Part shown: one piece after another, positions 18,192 to 23,985 of the stretch
How positions within the stretch are numbered: the stretch's first letter is position 1
How the letters are laid out: every line of letters starts with the position of its first letter
Assembly (NCBI GenBank): GCA_050697555.1
Contig: JBOHAD010000022.1
Location: 1 to 34,547, forward strand
Direction: 5' to 3'
Origin: DASQWP01 sp050697555
Lineage (GTDB): Bacteria; Actinomycetota; Thermoleophilia; Gaiellales; Gaiellaceae
DNA: 34,547 bases
The notes under the pieces: model-generated
What the model was told of the DNA's origin: nothing
Databases searched by the model: none
The model's input: the letters and a program-made list of their open reading frames with translations, nothing else
Program-made: the position numbers and the translations under genes

Positions 18192-18868
18192 GAGGCCCGC
18201 CGCAGCACGGGCAGGCCGCGCACCACCGCGGCCGCGTAAGGCGTCCCCAGACGCGCGGCCCCGGCGCCGAGGAGCTTCTGAGCCTCGTCCGCGTTCGCCA
18301 CGGGGCCGGACGCCTTGACTCCGATCGCCTCCGGGAGCCGCTCCCGCAGAAGCTCGACGTCCCAGAGCGCCGCGTTCCCGGCGGGAGCCGTCGTCGCGAG
18401 GACGGCGAAGTCCACGTCCACGTCGTGGACGATCCGGCAGGCGAGCTGCTTGCGCGCCGGGTCGAGGCGGTCTCCGTCCAGGACCGCCTTGACCAGGACG
18501 TGCCCGCGGCCGCCGTTCACGCTCGCCATCCGCACGGCGTTGACGACGGTGGCCAGCCGGGCCCGGGCCCGGCGGAACTCGCCGGCGAGCATCGCGACGG
18601 TGTCGAGCGGGACGTCGAGCTCCACCGCGCCGGCCGCGACACAGTTGCGGGCGACCTCGGCGTTCCCGTGGGCCAGCACGGCCCCGACCTTCACGTCGCA
18701 GCCGCGGAGGCGCTCTGCCGAGGCCCGCACGTGTTCGGGCGGCACGCAGATTGCCGCGAAGTGGAAGTTGCACGCCACCTCGCAGAGCCGCGTGACGGCC
18801 GCGGCGCCCGCGCCCGGGGCGAGCAGGCTGTCGATCGTCTTGGCGAGCTCTTCGAGCCGGAGGAGCAT
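18188..18868 (-). CDS. DeoC-like aldolase fold without the Schiff-base lysine
   Basis: 226 residues aligning along the short bacterial DeoC type: TIDSLLAP (family IDHTxLKP), FAAICVPPEHV (FASVCVNP), AVELDVPLD (EVDMVIN), HVLVKAVLD (LVKVIIET), IGVKASGPV (IGVKASGGV) and GAGAARLGT. The key strand FVKTSTG is replaced by FAVLATT, so the Schiff-base lysine is Val156. The second lysine (Lys185, in VKASG) and the Asp of ELD are kept. Aldolase chemistry through a covalent imine is not expected; it looks like a pseudoenzyme paralogue of the intact DeoC encoded 3 kb upstream in the same operon. The ATG at 18868 lies 15 nt after the previous stop. The stop overlaps the IGPS-like start. Confidence 0.82.
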   Translation of the reverse strand: MLLRLEELAKTIDSLLAPGAGAAAVTRLCEVACNFHFAAICVPPEHVRASAERLRGCDVKVGAVLAHGNAEVARNCVAAGAVELDVPLDTVAMLAGEFRRARARLATVVNAVRMASVNGGRGHVLVKAVLDGDRLDPARKQLACRIVHDVDVDFAVLATTAPAGNAALWDVELLRERLPEAIGVKASGPVANADEAQKLLGAGAARLGTPYAAAVVRGLPVLRRAS

Positions 18869-18883
18869 CGGCGAGGTTCGAGT

Positions 18884-19678
18884 CTAGACGCCGACCGGGT
18901 GCCAGACCGTCTTCATCTCGAGGAAGGCGGCAGCGTGCCAGGGCGACTGGCCCTCGCCGTTCCGGACGATCCGCTTGACGTTCTCGGCCGCCAGCTGCTC
19001 GAGCTCCTCGCGCTCGCCGCCGACGCCCGCGAGGTCGACGGCGTTGACGTCCATGTGCGCGGCGAGCACGGGACAGAGCTCCCTCTTGCGGCCGGTGAGG
19101 ACGTTGACGACGCCGGCCGGAACGTCGGACGTGGCCAGAGCCTCGGAGAGCGTGATCGCCGCAAGGGGGTGCCGCTCGGAGGCGACCACGACGGCGACGT
19201 TCCCGCCTACGATCGCGGGCGCGACGCGGGAGACGAGGCCCACGAGCGGCGGCTCCTCGGGAGCGACGATCCCGACGACCCCCGTCGGCTCCGGGATCGT
19301 GAAGTTGAAGTACGGCCCCGCGACCGGATTCGAGGAGCCGAGCACCTGGGCGAGCTTGTCGGCCCAGCCGGCGTACCAGACCCACCGATCCACGGCTTCG
19401 TCCACCTCCCCCTTGCCGCCCGTCAGCTCGGCGAACTGAGCCTTCCGGCCTTCCATGATCTCCGCCACGCGGTAGAGCACCTGCCCTCTGTTGTAGGCGG
19501 TCATGGAGGCCCATTTGGGAAACGCCTCGCGAGCGGCGCGAACGGCGTCGCGCAGGTCCTTCCTCGAGGCCAGCGCGACGTTCGCCCCCTCGACCTCGTA
19601 CGAGCGACCCGACTCGGAGCGGGGGAAGGCGCCGCCGATGTACAGCTTGTATGTCTTCTTGACGGGGAGGCGGCTCAC
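18884..19678 (-). CDS. Half-length aldehyde dehydrogenase-like protein without catalytic domain
   Basis: 264 residues from the GTG at 19678. It follows ALDH from the N-terminus (KLYIGGAFPRSESGR) through the coenzyme domain (YAGWADKL, FNFTIPEPTGVVGIVAPEEP, AGVVNVLTG). It then goes straight to a short C-terminal AAFLEMKTVWHPVGV. The region with the general base Glu and catalytic Cys is absent, and the next gene follows within 15 nt, so it is not hidden in another frame. NAD-site residues are also lost: IPWNFP became VAPEEP and LKPAE became VASER. It is probably a structural or regulatory partner of the complete ALDH encoded just upstream. It starts GTGAGCCGCCTC, the same 12 bases as the neighbouring 46-codon gene. 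Confidence 0.82.
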   Translation of the reverse strand: MSRLPVKKTYKLYIGGAFPRSESGRSYEVEGANVALASRKDLRDAVRAAREAFPKWASMTAYNRGQVLYRVAEIMEGRKAQFAELTGGKGEVDEAVDRWVWYAGWADKLAQVLGSSNPVAGPYFNFTIPEPTGVVGIVAPEEPPLVGLVSRVAPAIVGGNVAVVVASERHPLAAITLSEALATSDVPAGVVNVLTGRKRELCPVLAAHMDVNAVDLAGVGGEREELEQLAAENVKRIVRNGEGQSPWHAAAFLEMKTVWHPVGV

Positions 19679-19685
19679 GCGGGAT

Positions 19686-19826
19686 TCAATCTCTGAAGGC
19701 GTAGGAGATCCAGAGCCACACCCCGTACAGGGCCGCGGCGGTAAGGGCGACGACCAGCAGGCCGACGATTGGGCCCACCCAGGGACCAGCCGGGTTGCGG
19801 TCGACAAAACGGAAGAGGCGGCTCAC
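19686..19826 (-). CDS. Small single-span membrane protein (46 residues)
   Basis: A GTG that overlaps the ALDH stop (GTGA) starts a 46-codon frame. It has a charged N-terminus (VSRLFRFVDRNPAG) and one long hydrophobic helix (VGPIVGLLVVALTAAALYG), ending WISYAFRD. Third codon positions are about 83% G/C, as in neighbouring genes, which supports real coding. The next gene starts 7 nt after the stop. No known family is recognised. Position inside the deo/ALDH operon suggests that it tethers or exports something linked to these enzymes. Confidence 0.7.
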   Translation of the reverse strand: MSRLFRFVDRNPAGPWVGPIVGLLVVALTAAALYGVWLWISYAFRD

Positions 19827-21304
19827 TCGTCGAACTCCAGGTAGGGGCCGAGGCCGTGGAGGCCGCCCTCGCGGCCGAAGCCGGACTCCTTGTAGCCGCC
19901 GAACGGGGAGGCGGGGTCGAAGCGGTTGTACGTGTTCGCCCAGATCACTCCCGCGCGCAGCCGCTGCGCCATCGAGAGGATGCGCGAGCCCTTCTCGGTC
20001 CAGACGCCGGCCGAGAGACCGTAGGGCGTGTTGTTCGCCTTCTCGATAGCCTCGTCGGGTGTGCGGAAGGTGAGGACCGAGAGCACGGGCCCGAAGATCT
20101 CCTCCTGCGCGATTCGGTAGCTCTGCGCAACGTTCGTGAAGACGGTCGGCGCGAACCACCACCCCTTCTCGGGAAGCCGGCAGGGGGGCTGGTAGATCTC
20201 AGCGCCCTCCTCCTCCCCGATCGCCACGAGCTCCTTGATCTTCTCGAGCTGCTGTTGCGAGTTGATCGCACCGATGTCCGTGTTCTTGTCCAGCGGGTCG
20301 CCGACGCGGAGCGTGGTCATCCGCCGCTTCAGCTTGGCGATCGTCGCCTCGTAGATCGACTCCTGCACGAAGAGGCGCGAGCCCGCGCAGCAGACGTGGC
20401 CCTGGTTGAAATAGATCCCGTTGACGATGCCCTCGACGGCCCCGTCGAGCGGAGCGTCGTCGAAAATGATGTTCGCCGCCTTGCCGCCGAGCTCGAGCGT
20501 GAGCTTCTTGCCGCTGCCGGCGACCGCCTTCTGAATCGCCTTGCCCACCTCCGTCGAGCCGGTGAAGGCGACCTTGTCCACTCCGGGGTGCTTGACGAGC
20601 TCTGCGCCCGCGCGGCCGTCCCCGGTGACGATGTTGACGACGCCCGGCGGAAGCTCGGCCTGGCGGAGGACGTCGCAGAAGAGGAGCGCCGTGAGCGGCG
20701 TCGTCTCTGCCGGCTTGAGGACGACCGTGTTCCCGGCCGCGAGCGCAGGCGCGATCTTCCAGGAGAGCATGAGGAGCGGGAAGTTCCAGGGGATGACCTG
20801 GCCCGCGACGCCGACCGGCCTCGGCTTCCTGTTCGGGAAGGCGTACTCGAGCTTGTCCGCCCAGCCCGCGTAGTAGAAGAAGTGCGCCGCCGCGAGAGGC
20901 AGGTCGACGTCCCGCGACTCGCGAATCGGCTTGCCGCCGTCGAGCGACTCCAGCACCGCGAACTCGCGCGAGCGCTCCTGGAGGATGCGGGCGATGCGGA
21001 AGAGGTACTTCGCGCGCTCGTTCGCCGGGAGCCCGGACCAACCGTTCTCGAAGGCGTCGCGGGCGGCCCCGACCGCGAGATCGACGTCTTCCGCGCCCGC
21101 GTAGGCGACCTCGGCGAGACGCTCCTCCGTCGCCGGGCTGATCGTCGGCTGGAACTCGCCCGACCGCGGCTCGACCCAGTCGCCGCCGACGAAGAGCCCG
21201 TAGCGCTCCTCGAGGCGCACGATCTCGCGCGACTCCGGCGCGGTCGCGTACTCGAAAGCGGAGGGGACCGGGGAACGGTCCTGGCGCCTGTCGAGCTCAG
21301 CCAC
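19823..21304 (-). CDS. NAD(P)-dependent aldehyde dehydrogenase (complete)
   Basis: 493 residues, full class I/II-type ALDH. IPWNFPL (Asn174), VVLKPAE (Lys197), AFTGSTEVGK, LTLELGGK (general base Glu271), FNQGHVCCAGSR (catalytic Cys305), EEIFGPVLSV and the C-terminal FGGYKESGFGREGG are all present. It should oxidise an aldehyde to the acid; next to deoC the natural candidate is acetaldehyde released from deoxyribose-5-phosphate (inference). The GTG start overlaps the ABM-like gene by 8 bp, and the stop overlaps the 46-codon gene by 4 bp. All key residues are kept, unlike the half-length paralogue two genes downstream. Confidence 0.94.
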   Translation of the reverse strand: MAELDRRQDRSPVPSAFEYATAPESREIVRLEERYGLFVGGDWVEPRSGEFQPTISPATEERLAEVAYAGAEDVDLAVGAARDAFENGWSGLPANERAKYLFRIARILQERSREFAVLESLDGGKPIRESRDVDLPLAAAHFFYYAGWADKLEYAFPNRKPRPVGVAGQVIPWNFPLLMLSWKIAPALAAGNTVVLKPAETTPLTALLFCDVLRQAELPPGVVNIVTGDGRAGAELVKHPGVDKVAFTGSTEVGKAIQKAVAGSGKKLTLELGGKAANIIFDDAPLDGAVEGIVNGIYFNQGHVCCAGSRLFVQESIYEATIAKLKRRMTTLRVGDPLDKNTDIGAINSQQQLEKIKELVAIGEEEGAEIYQPPCRLPEKGWWFAPTVFTNVAQSYRIAQEEIFGPVLSVLTFRTPDEAIEKANNTPYGLSAGVWTEKGSRILSMAQRLRAGVIWANTYNRFDPASPFGGYKESGFGREGGLHGLGPYLEFDE

Positions 21305-21599
21305 CGAGCCCCACCTCGTCGAGCGTGCGCACCTCGAAGCTCTCCAGAAGATCCTCCATTCCGGCGACGCTCTCGCGGAAGGCGGGAGAGGAGCGGAAGC
21401 GGTTCACGTCGTCGATCGACGGCCAGGGGCCGAAGCTCACGAAGACGTTCGGCGTCTCGCGGTCGCGGAGCAGCGTCGGCTGTCCTGCGACGTCCAGGTC
21501 GGTTGTCGCGCGCCGGGCCAGCTCGCGCCAGGAGCGGACGAAGTCGTCCTCCCGGCCAGGCTTCACCGTCCACGTGCCGTGCGTCCAGACGTCGGCCAT
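21297..21599 (-). CDS. ABM/dimeric alpha-beta barrel-type small protein
   Basis: 100 residues from an ATG overlapping the deoC stop by one base (TGATG). The start VWTHGTWTVKPGREDDFVRS, then LLRDRETPNVFVSFGPW, resembles the antibiotic-biosynthesis-monooxygenase-like ferredoxin fold. In that fold a strand with a Gly-rich turn is followed by a helix, then FVSFGPWPSIDDVNRF. Such proteins dimerise and range from monooxygenases to scavengers of reactive carbonyls. No cofactor residues can be assigned. It is placed between deoC and ALDH, overlapping both, so a role with the aldehyde intermediate is plausible. Confidence 0.75.
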   Translation of the reverse strand: MADVWTHGTWTVKPGREDDFVRSWRELARRATTDLDVAGQPTLLRDRETPNVFVSFGPWPSIDDVNRFRSSPAFRESVAGMEDLLESFEVRTLDEVGLGG

Positions 21600-22537
21600 C
21601 AGTCGATCGTGAAGTAGTCCGGGCTCTGGTAGCGGCCCGTCCGCTCCTTGCGGATCTGGAGGAGGACGTCGTTCAGGAGCGAGGAGGCGCCGAAGCGGAA
21701 GAGATCGGGAGTCAGCCACTCGGGCCCGAGCGTCTCGTGCAGGAGCACGAGGTACTGGACGGCCTGCTTCGCCGTCTTGATCCCGCCGGCCGGCTTCATG
21801 CCGATCTTGCGCCCAGTCTCCTCGTGGACGTCCCGGATCGCCTCGAGCATGACGAGCGTGACCGGTAGCGTCGCGGCAGGCTGGATCTTGCCCGTCGACG
21901 TCTTGATGAAGTCGGCGCCGCCCGCGACGGCGAGGAGGCTCGCCCGGCGGACGTTGTCGTAGGTGCCGAGCTCGCCCGTCTCGAGGATCACCTTGAGGTG
22001 CGCGTCGCCGGACGCCTCCTTCACCCGGCGCACCTCGTCGTAGACCTTGGCGTAGTTGCCGGAGAGGAAGGCGCCGCGGTCGATGACCATGTCGATCTCG
22101 TCGGCGCCCATCGCGGCCACCCGGGCGGTCTCCTCGATCTTGACCTCGAGCGGAGACTGCCCGGAAGGGAACGCGGTCGCGACCGAGGCGACCTTGACGC
22201 CGCTCCCTTTCACCCGCTCGAGTGCGTGCGGGACGAGATTCGGATAGATGCAGACGGCCGCGACCGGCGGAACGGTCGGGTCGCTCGGGTCGGGACGCAT
22301 CGCCTTCGAGCAGAGCGCGGCGACCTTGCCCGGGGTGTCCGCGCCCTCGAGAGTCGTCAGATCCATCATGCGGACGGCGAGGTCGAGGGCGAAGAGCTTC
22401 GACTCGCGCTTGATCGAGCGCCGAGCGAGCGTCGCCGCCCGCTCCTCGACCGCCACCTGGTCGACGGAGCCGATGCGGGGAAGACGGGGCTCGAGCGGAA
22501 GCTCGAATCCGTGCGGAAGGGCCGGTGCCTGCGCCAT
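21599..22537 (-). CDS. deoC: Deoxyribose-phosphate aldolase (long type)
   Basis: 312 residues, the longer DERA type similar in layout to the human enzyme (about 318 residues). Key motifs are MMDLTTLEGADTPGKV, AAVCIYPNLV, SVATAFPSGQ, ADEIDMVID (Asp149), LKVILETGELGT, DFIKTSTGK (Schiff-base Lys212), GMKPAGGIKT (Lys248) and FRFGASSLL. It cleaves 2-deoxy-D-ribose-5-phosphate to glyceraldehyde-3-phosphate and acetaldehyde. As first gene of the minus-strand operon it supplies the aldehyde that the ALDH downstream could oxidise. The ATG at 22537 has TAGACT 6 nt upstream and no Shine-Dalgarno, consistent with leaderless translation. Two palindromic sites lie further upstream. Confidence 0.95.
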   Translation of the reverse strand: MAQAPALPHGFELPLEPRLPRIGSVDQVAVEERAATLARRSIKRESKLFALDLAVRMMDLTTLEGADTPGKVAALCSKAMRPDPSDPTVPPVAAVCIYPNLVPHALERVKGSGVKVASVATAFPSGQSPLEVKIEETARVAAMGADEIDMVIDRGAFLSGNYAKVYDEVRRVKEASGDAHLKVILETGELGTYDNVRRASLLAVAGGADFIKTSTGKIQPAATLPVTLVMLEAIRDVHEETGRKIGMKPAGGIKTAKQAVQYLVLLHETLGPEWLTPDLFRFGASSLLNDVLLQIRKERTGRYQSPDYFTID

Positions 22538-22543
22538 TGCCCA

Positions 22544-22549
22544 AGTCTA
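22544..22549 (-). promoter_or_regulatory. Candidate leaderless -10 box (TAGACT) of the deoC operon
   Basis: TAGACT on the minus strand ends 6 nt before the deoC ATG. No -35 consensus is evident at 16-19 bp. The 237-bp gap between deoC and the divergent metzincin start holds this box, two inverted repeats and the opposite promoter. Confidence 0.45.
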
Positions 22550-22613
22550 GCCCCCTCGAGAAGGCCGGAATGCCGCCGAGATGGGGGTTGGGCTCCTGCG
22601 CCGCGCCAACGAC

Positions 22614-22636
22614 GCTTGTGTTTCACCAGCACAAGC
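22614..22636 (-). promoter_or_regulatory. 23-bp inverted repeat, copy 1 (operator candidate)
   Basis: Arms GCTTGTG (22614-22620) and CACAAGC (22630-22636) flank 9 bp. Read on the minus strand it matches copy 2 at 20 of 23 positions, including part of the spacer, so it is a defined site and not a random palindrome. It lies about 65 bp upstream of the deoC -10 box. Confidence 0.7.
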
Positions 22637-22655
22637 TCCAACCGCCCGAATTCAA

Positions 22656-22667
22656 GCGCTCGAGCGC
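22656..22667. repeat. 12-bp palindrome GCGCTCGAGCGC
   Basis: A perfect palindrome between the two 23-bp inverted repeats in the deoC/metzincin divergent region. It could be a half of the regulatory architecture or chance in a GC-rich sequence. Confidence 0.35.
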
Positions 22668-22707
22668 ACCCGTTCGAGCCCTTGGGATGCCCGAAGGACC
22701 GTCTCCG

Positions 22708-22730
22708 GCTTGTGCGCGTGGAACACAAGC
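22708..22730 (+). promoter_or_regulatory. 23-bp inverted repeat, copy 2 (operator candidate)
   Basis: Arms GCTTGTG (22708-22714) and CACAAGC (22724-22730) flank 9 bp. It is in opposite orientation to copy 1, centre-to-centre 94 bp away. It ends 7 bp upstream of the TTGACG -35 of the metzincin promoter, a classic position for an activator site or an upstream repressor site. Confidence 0.7.
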
Positions 22731-22737
22731 GCGGGGA

Positions 22738-22766
22738 TTGACGGGCGATGCGGCCCGGCGTAGGCT
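22738..22766 (+). promoter_or_regulatory. Promoter of the metzincin/tail-tube gene pair
   Basis: TTGACG (22738-22743) and TAGGCT (22761-22766) are separated by exactly 17 bp. The predicted start falls at or next to the GTG at 22775, giving a leaderless mRNA. It is the best-formed promoter in the window. Confidence 0.65.
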
Positions 22767-22774
22767 CGCCCGCG

Positions 22775-23452
22775 GTGGCGTCCCTCCTCCTCGCAGCGGG
22801 ATTCGGGCAGGTGACGAGCGTCGTCAAGGAGGCGGCCAACCGGATCGTCGGCGCGCCCGACATGGCGCTCTCCTTCGCCGGCTCGCGCCGCCGCAAGAAG
22901 CTGCGCCTGCGCGTCTGCATCCTCCGCGACGAGGAGGGTAACCCGGTGGCAACGCGCGCCGACGTGGAGCCGGCGCTCGCGGAGGCGCGGCGCGTCCTCG
23001 CTCTGTACGGCATCGAGGTCCTTCCGGCCGCAGAGCCTCTCGTGCGGACGCTCGAGGAACCGGCGCCCAAGCCCGCGCTGGACTCGGCCTGCGCGGACGG
23101 GTCTTGGCAGGCAGACTTCGGGCCCGGCGGCGCCTTCTTCCGCCGCCACCGGGCGCGGAACACCGTCGGGACGGTCACCGGCTCCGGCGCGCCGATCACG
23201 GCGTTCGTCGTCCGAGACGTCCTCGGCCGGGCCGGCTGCTCGCTCGGCCCGCTGGTCGACTACGTCACCGTCGACATGGGCGCCCTCAAGGGCAAGACGC
23301 TGCGCGTCCTCGCGCACGAGCTGGGCCACGCCTGCGGGCTGCCCCACTCTGACGACGAGGAGAACCTCATGCTGCCGAAGAGGATGGGCGACCGCCTCGA
23401 GTCCTGGCAGGTCACCCTCTTCCGCGGATCCCGCCACGTGACGTACCACTGA
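22775..23452 (+). CDS. Metzincin-type zinc metalloprotease, no clear signal peptide
   Basis: 225 residues from the GTG at 22775. The zinc site is H181-E-L-G-H185-A-C-G-L-P-H191 (HExxHxxGxxH), and a Met-turn candidate follows at Met199 in ENLML. The N-terminal half (LRLRVCILRDEEGNP, then a helix ARRVLALYGIEVLP) fits a metzincin N-subdomain. An in-frame ATG at 22748 lies between the -35 and -10 elements of the promoter, so the GTG is preferred. The N-terminus is only moderately hydrophobic and is followed by RRRKKLRLR, which is not a convincing Sec signal. The next gene encodes a phage-tail tube protein 38 nt downstream, so a tail-linked or cargo role is possible (inference). The substrate is unknown. 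Confidence 0.82.
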   Translation: MASLLLAAGFGQVTSVVKEAANRIVGAPDMALSFAGSRRRKKLRLRVCILRDEEGNPVATRADVEPALAEARRVLALYGIEVLPAAEPLVRTLEEPAPKPALDSACADGSWQADFGPGGAFFRRHRARNTVGTVTGSGAPITAFVVRDVLGRAGCSLGPLVDYVTVDMGALKGKTLRVLAHELGHACGLPHSDDEENLMLPKRMGDRLESWQVTLFRGSRHVTYH

Positions 23453-23490
23453 CGGGCAGGAACAGGCCGCGGCCGGGCGAACGCTTCGGC

Positions 23491-23985
23491 ATGCCTCCCT
23501 TCGCGGTCAACACGCACCGCTTCGACCCCTACAAGCACCTGCGCTTCCAGGTCGTCTGGGACGGCAAGGTCGTCGCCGACGTCTCGCGGGTCGGCGGGCT
23601 GCGCCGGCGCACGGAGGTCGTCCTCCACCGCGACGGGAGCGAGCCGAACGTCCAGCGCCGCGCGCCCGGGAAGACCGGCTACGAGCCGATCGTCCTCGAG
23701 CGAGGGCGCACGCACGACTCCGCGTTCGAGGATTGGGCCGACCTCGTCTTCCAGCTCGGCGGCGAGATGTCCCTCAAGAACTTCCGCAAGGACATCCTCG
23801 TCCGCCTGCTCAACGAGGCCGGCATGGTGGCGATGGTCTTCAGGATCTACCGCTGCTGGCCGTCCGAGTACGTCGCGCTCGCGGAGCTGGACGCGAACGG
23901 CCACGGGGTCGCTTTCGAGTCCCTCACGCTCGAGCACGAGGGCTGGGAGCGGGATCGCTCCGTCAGCGAGCCGACCGAGACCTAG
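23491..23985 (+). CDS. Orphan contractile-tail tube protein (T4 gp19-like)
   Basis: 164 residues. The pattern is that of the gp19-like tail-tube family found in phages and extracellular contractile injection systems. It has DPYKHLRFQVVWDGKVVADV followed by SRVGGLRRRTEVV (family: F-SEVSGL...-EV-EYREG), and PGKTGYEPIVLERG (family: PGK-KY-NITLKRG). The end has YRCWPSEYVALAELDANGHG and FESLTLEHEGWERD (family: WP-KW-GP-L-A-GN, ETLELAHEGLE). Length is normal. No sheath, baseplate, spike, LysM or AAA+ ATPase gene occurs in the window. It is co-directional with the metzincin. The stop shares CTAG with the convergent peptidase. No Shine-Dalgarno is obvious before the ATG. Confidence 0.85.
   Translation: MPPFAVNTHRFDPYKHLRFQVVWDGKVVADVSRVGGLRRRTEVVLHRDGSEPNVQRRAPGKTGYEPIVLERGRTHDSAFEDWADLVFQLGGEMSLKNFRKDILVRLLNEAGMVAMVFRIYRCWPSEYVALAELDANGHGVAFESLTLEHEGWERDRSVSEPTET

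Noticed and set aside
22614..22730. CRISPR-like repeats
   Set aside because: There are only two copies, in opposite orientation and with internal dyad symmetry; no third repeat and no cas genes.
22748..22774. ATG at 22748 as the metzincin start
   Set aside because: It lies between the -35 and -10 of the best promoter; the in-frame GTG at 22775 fits a leaderless transcript.
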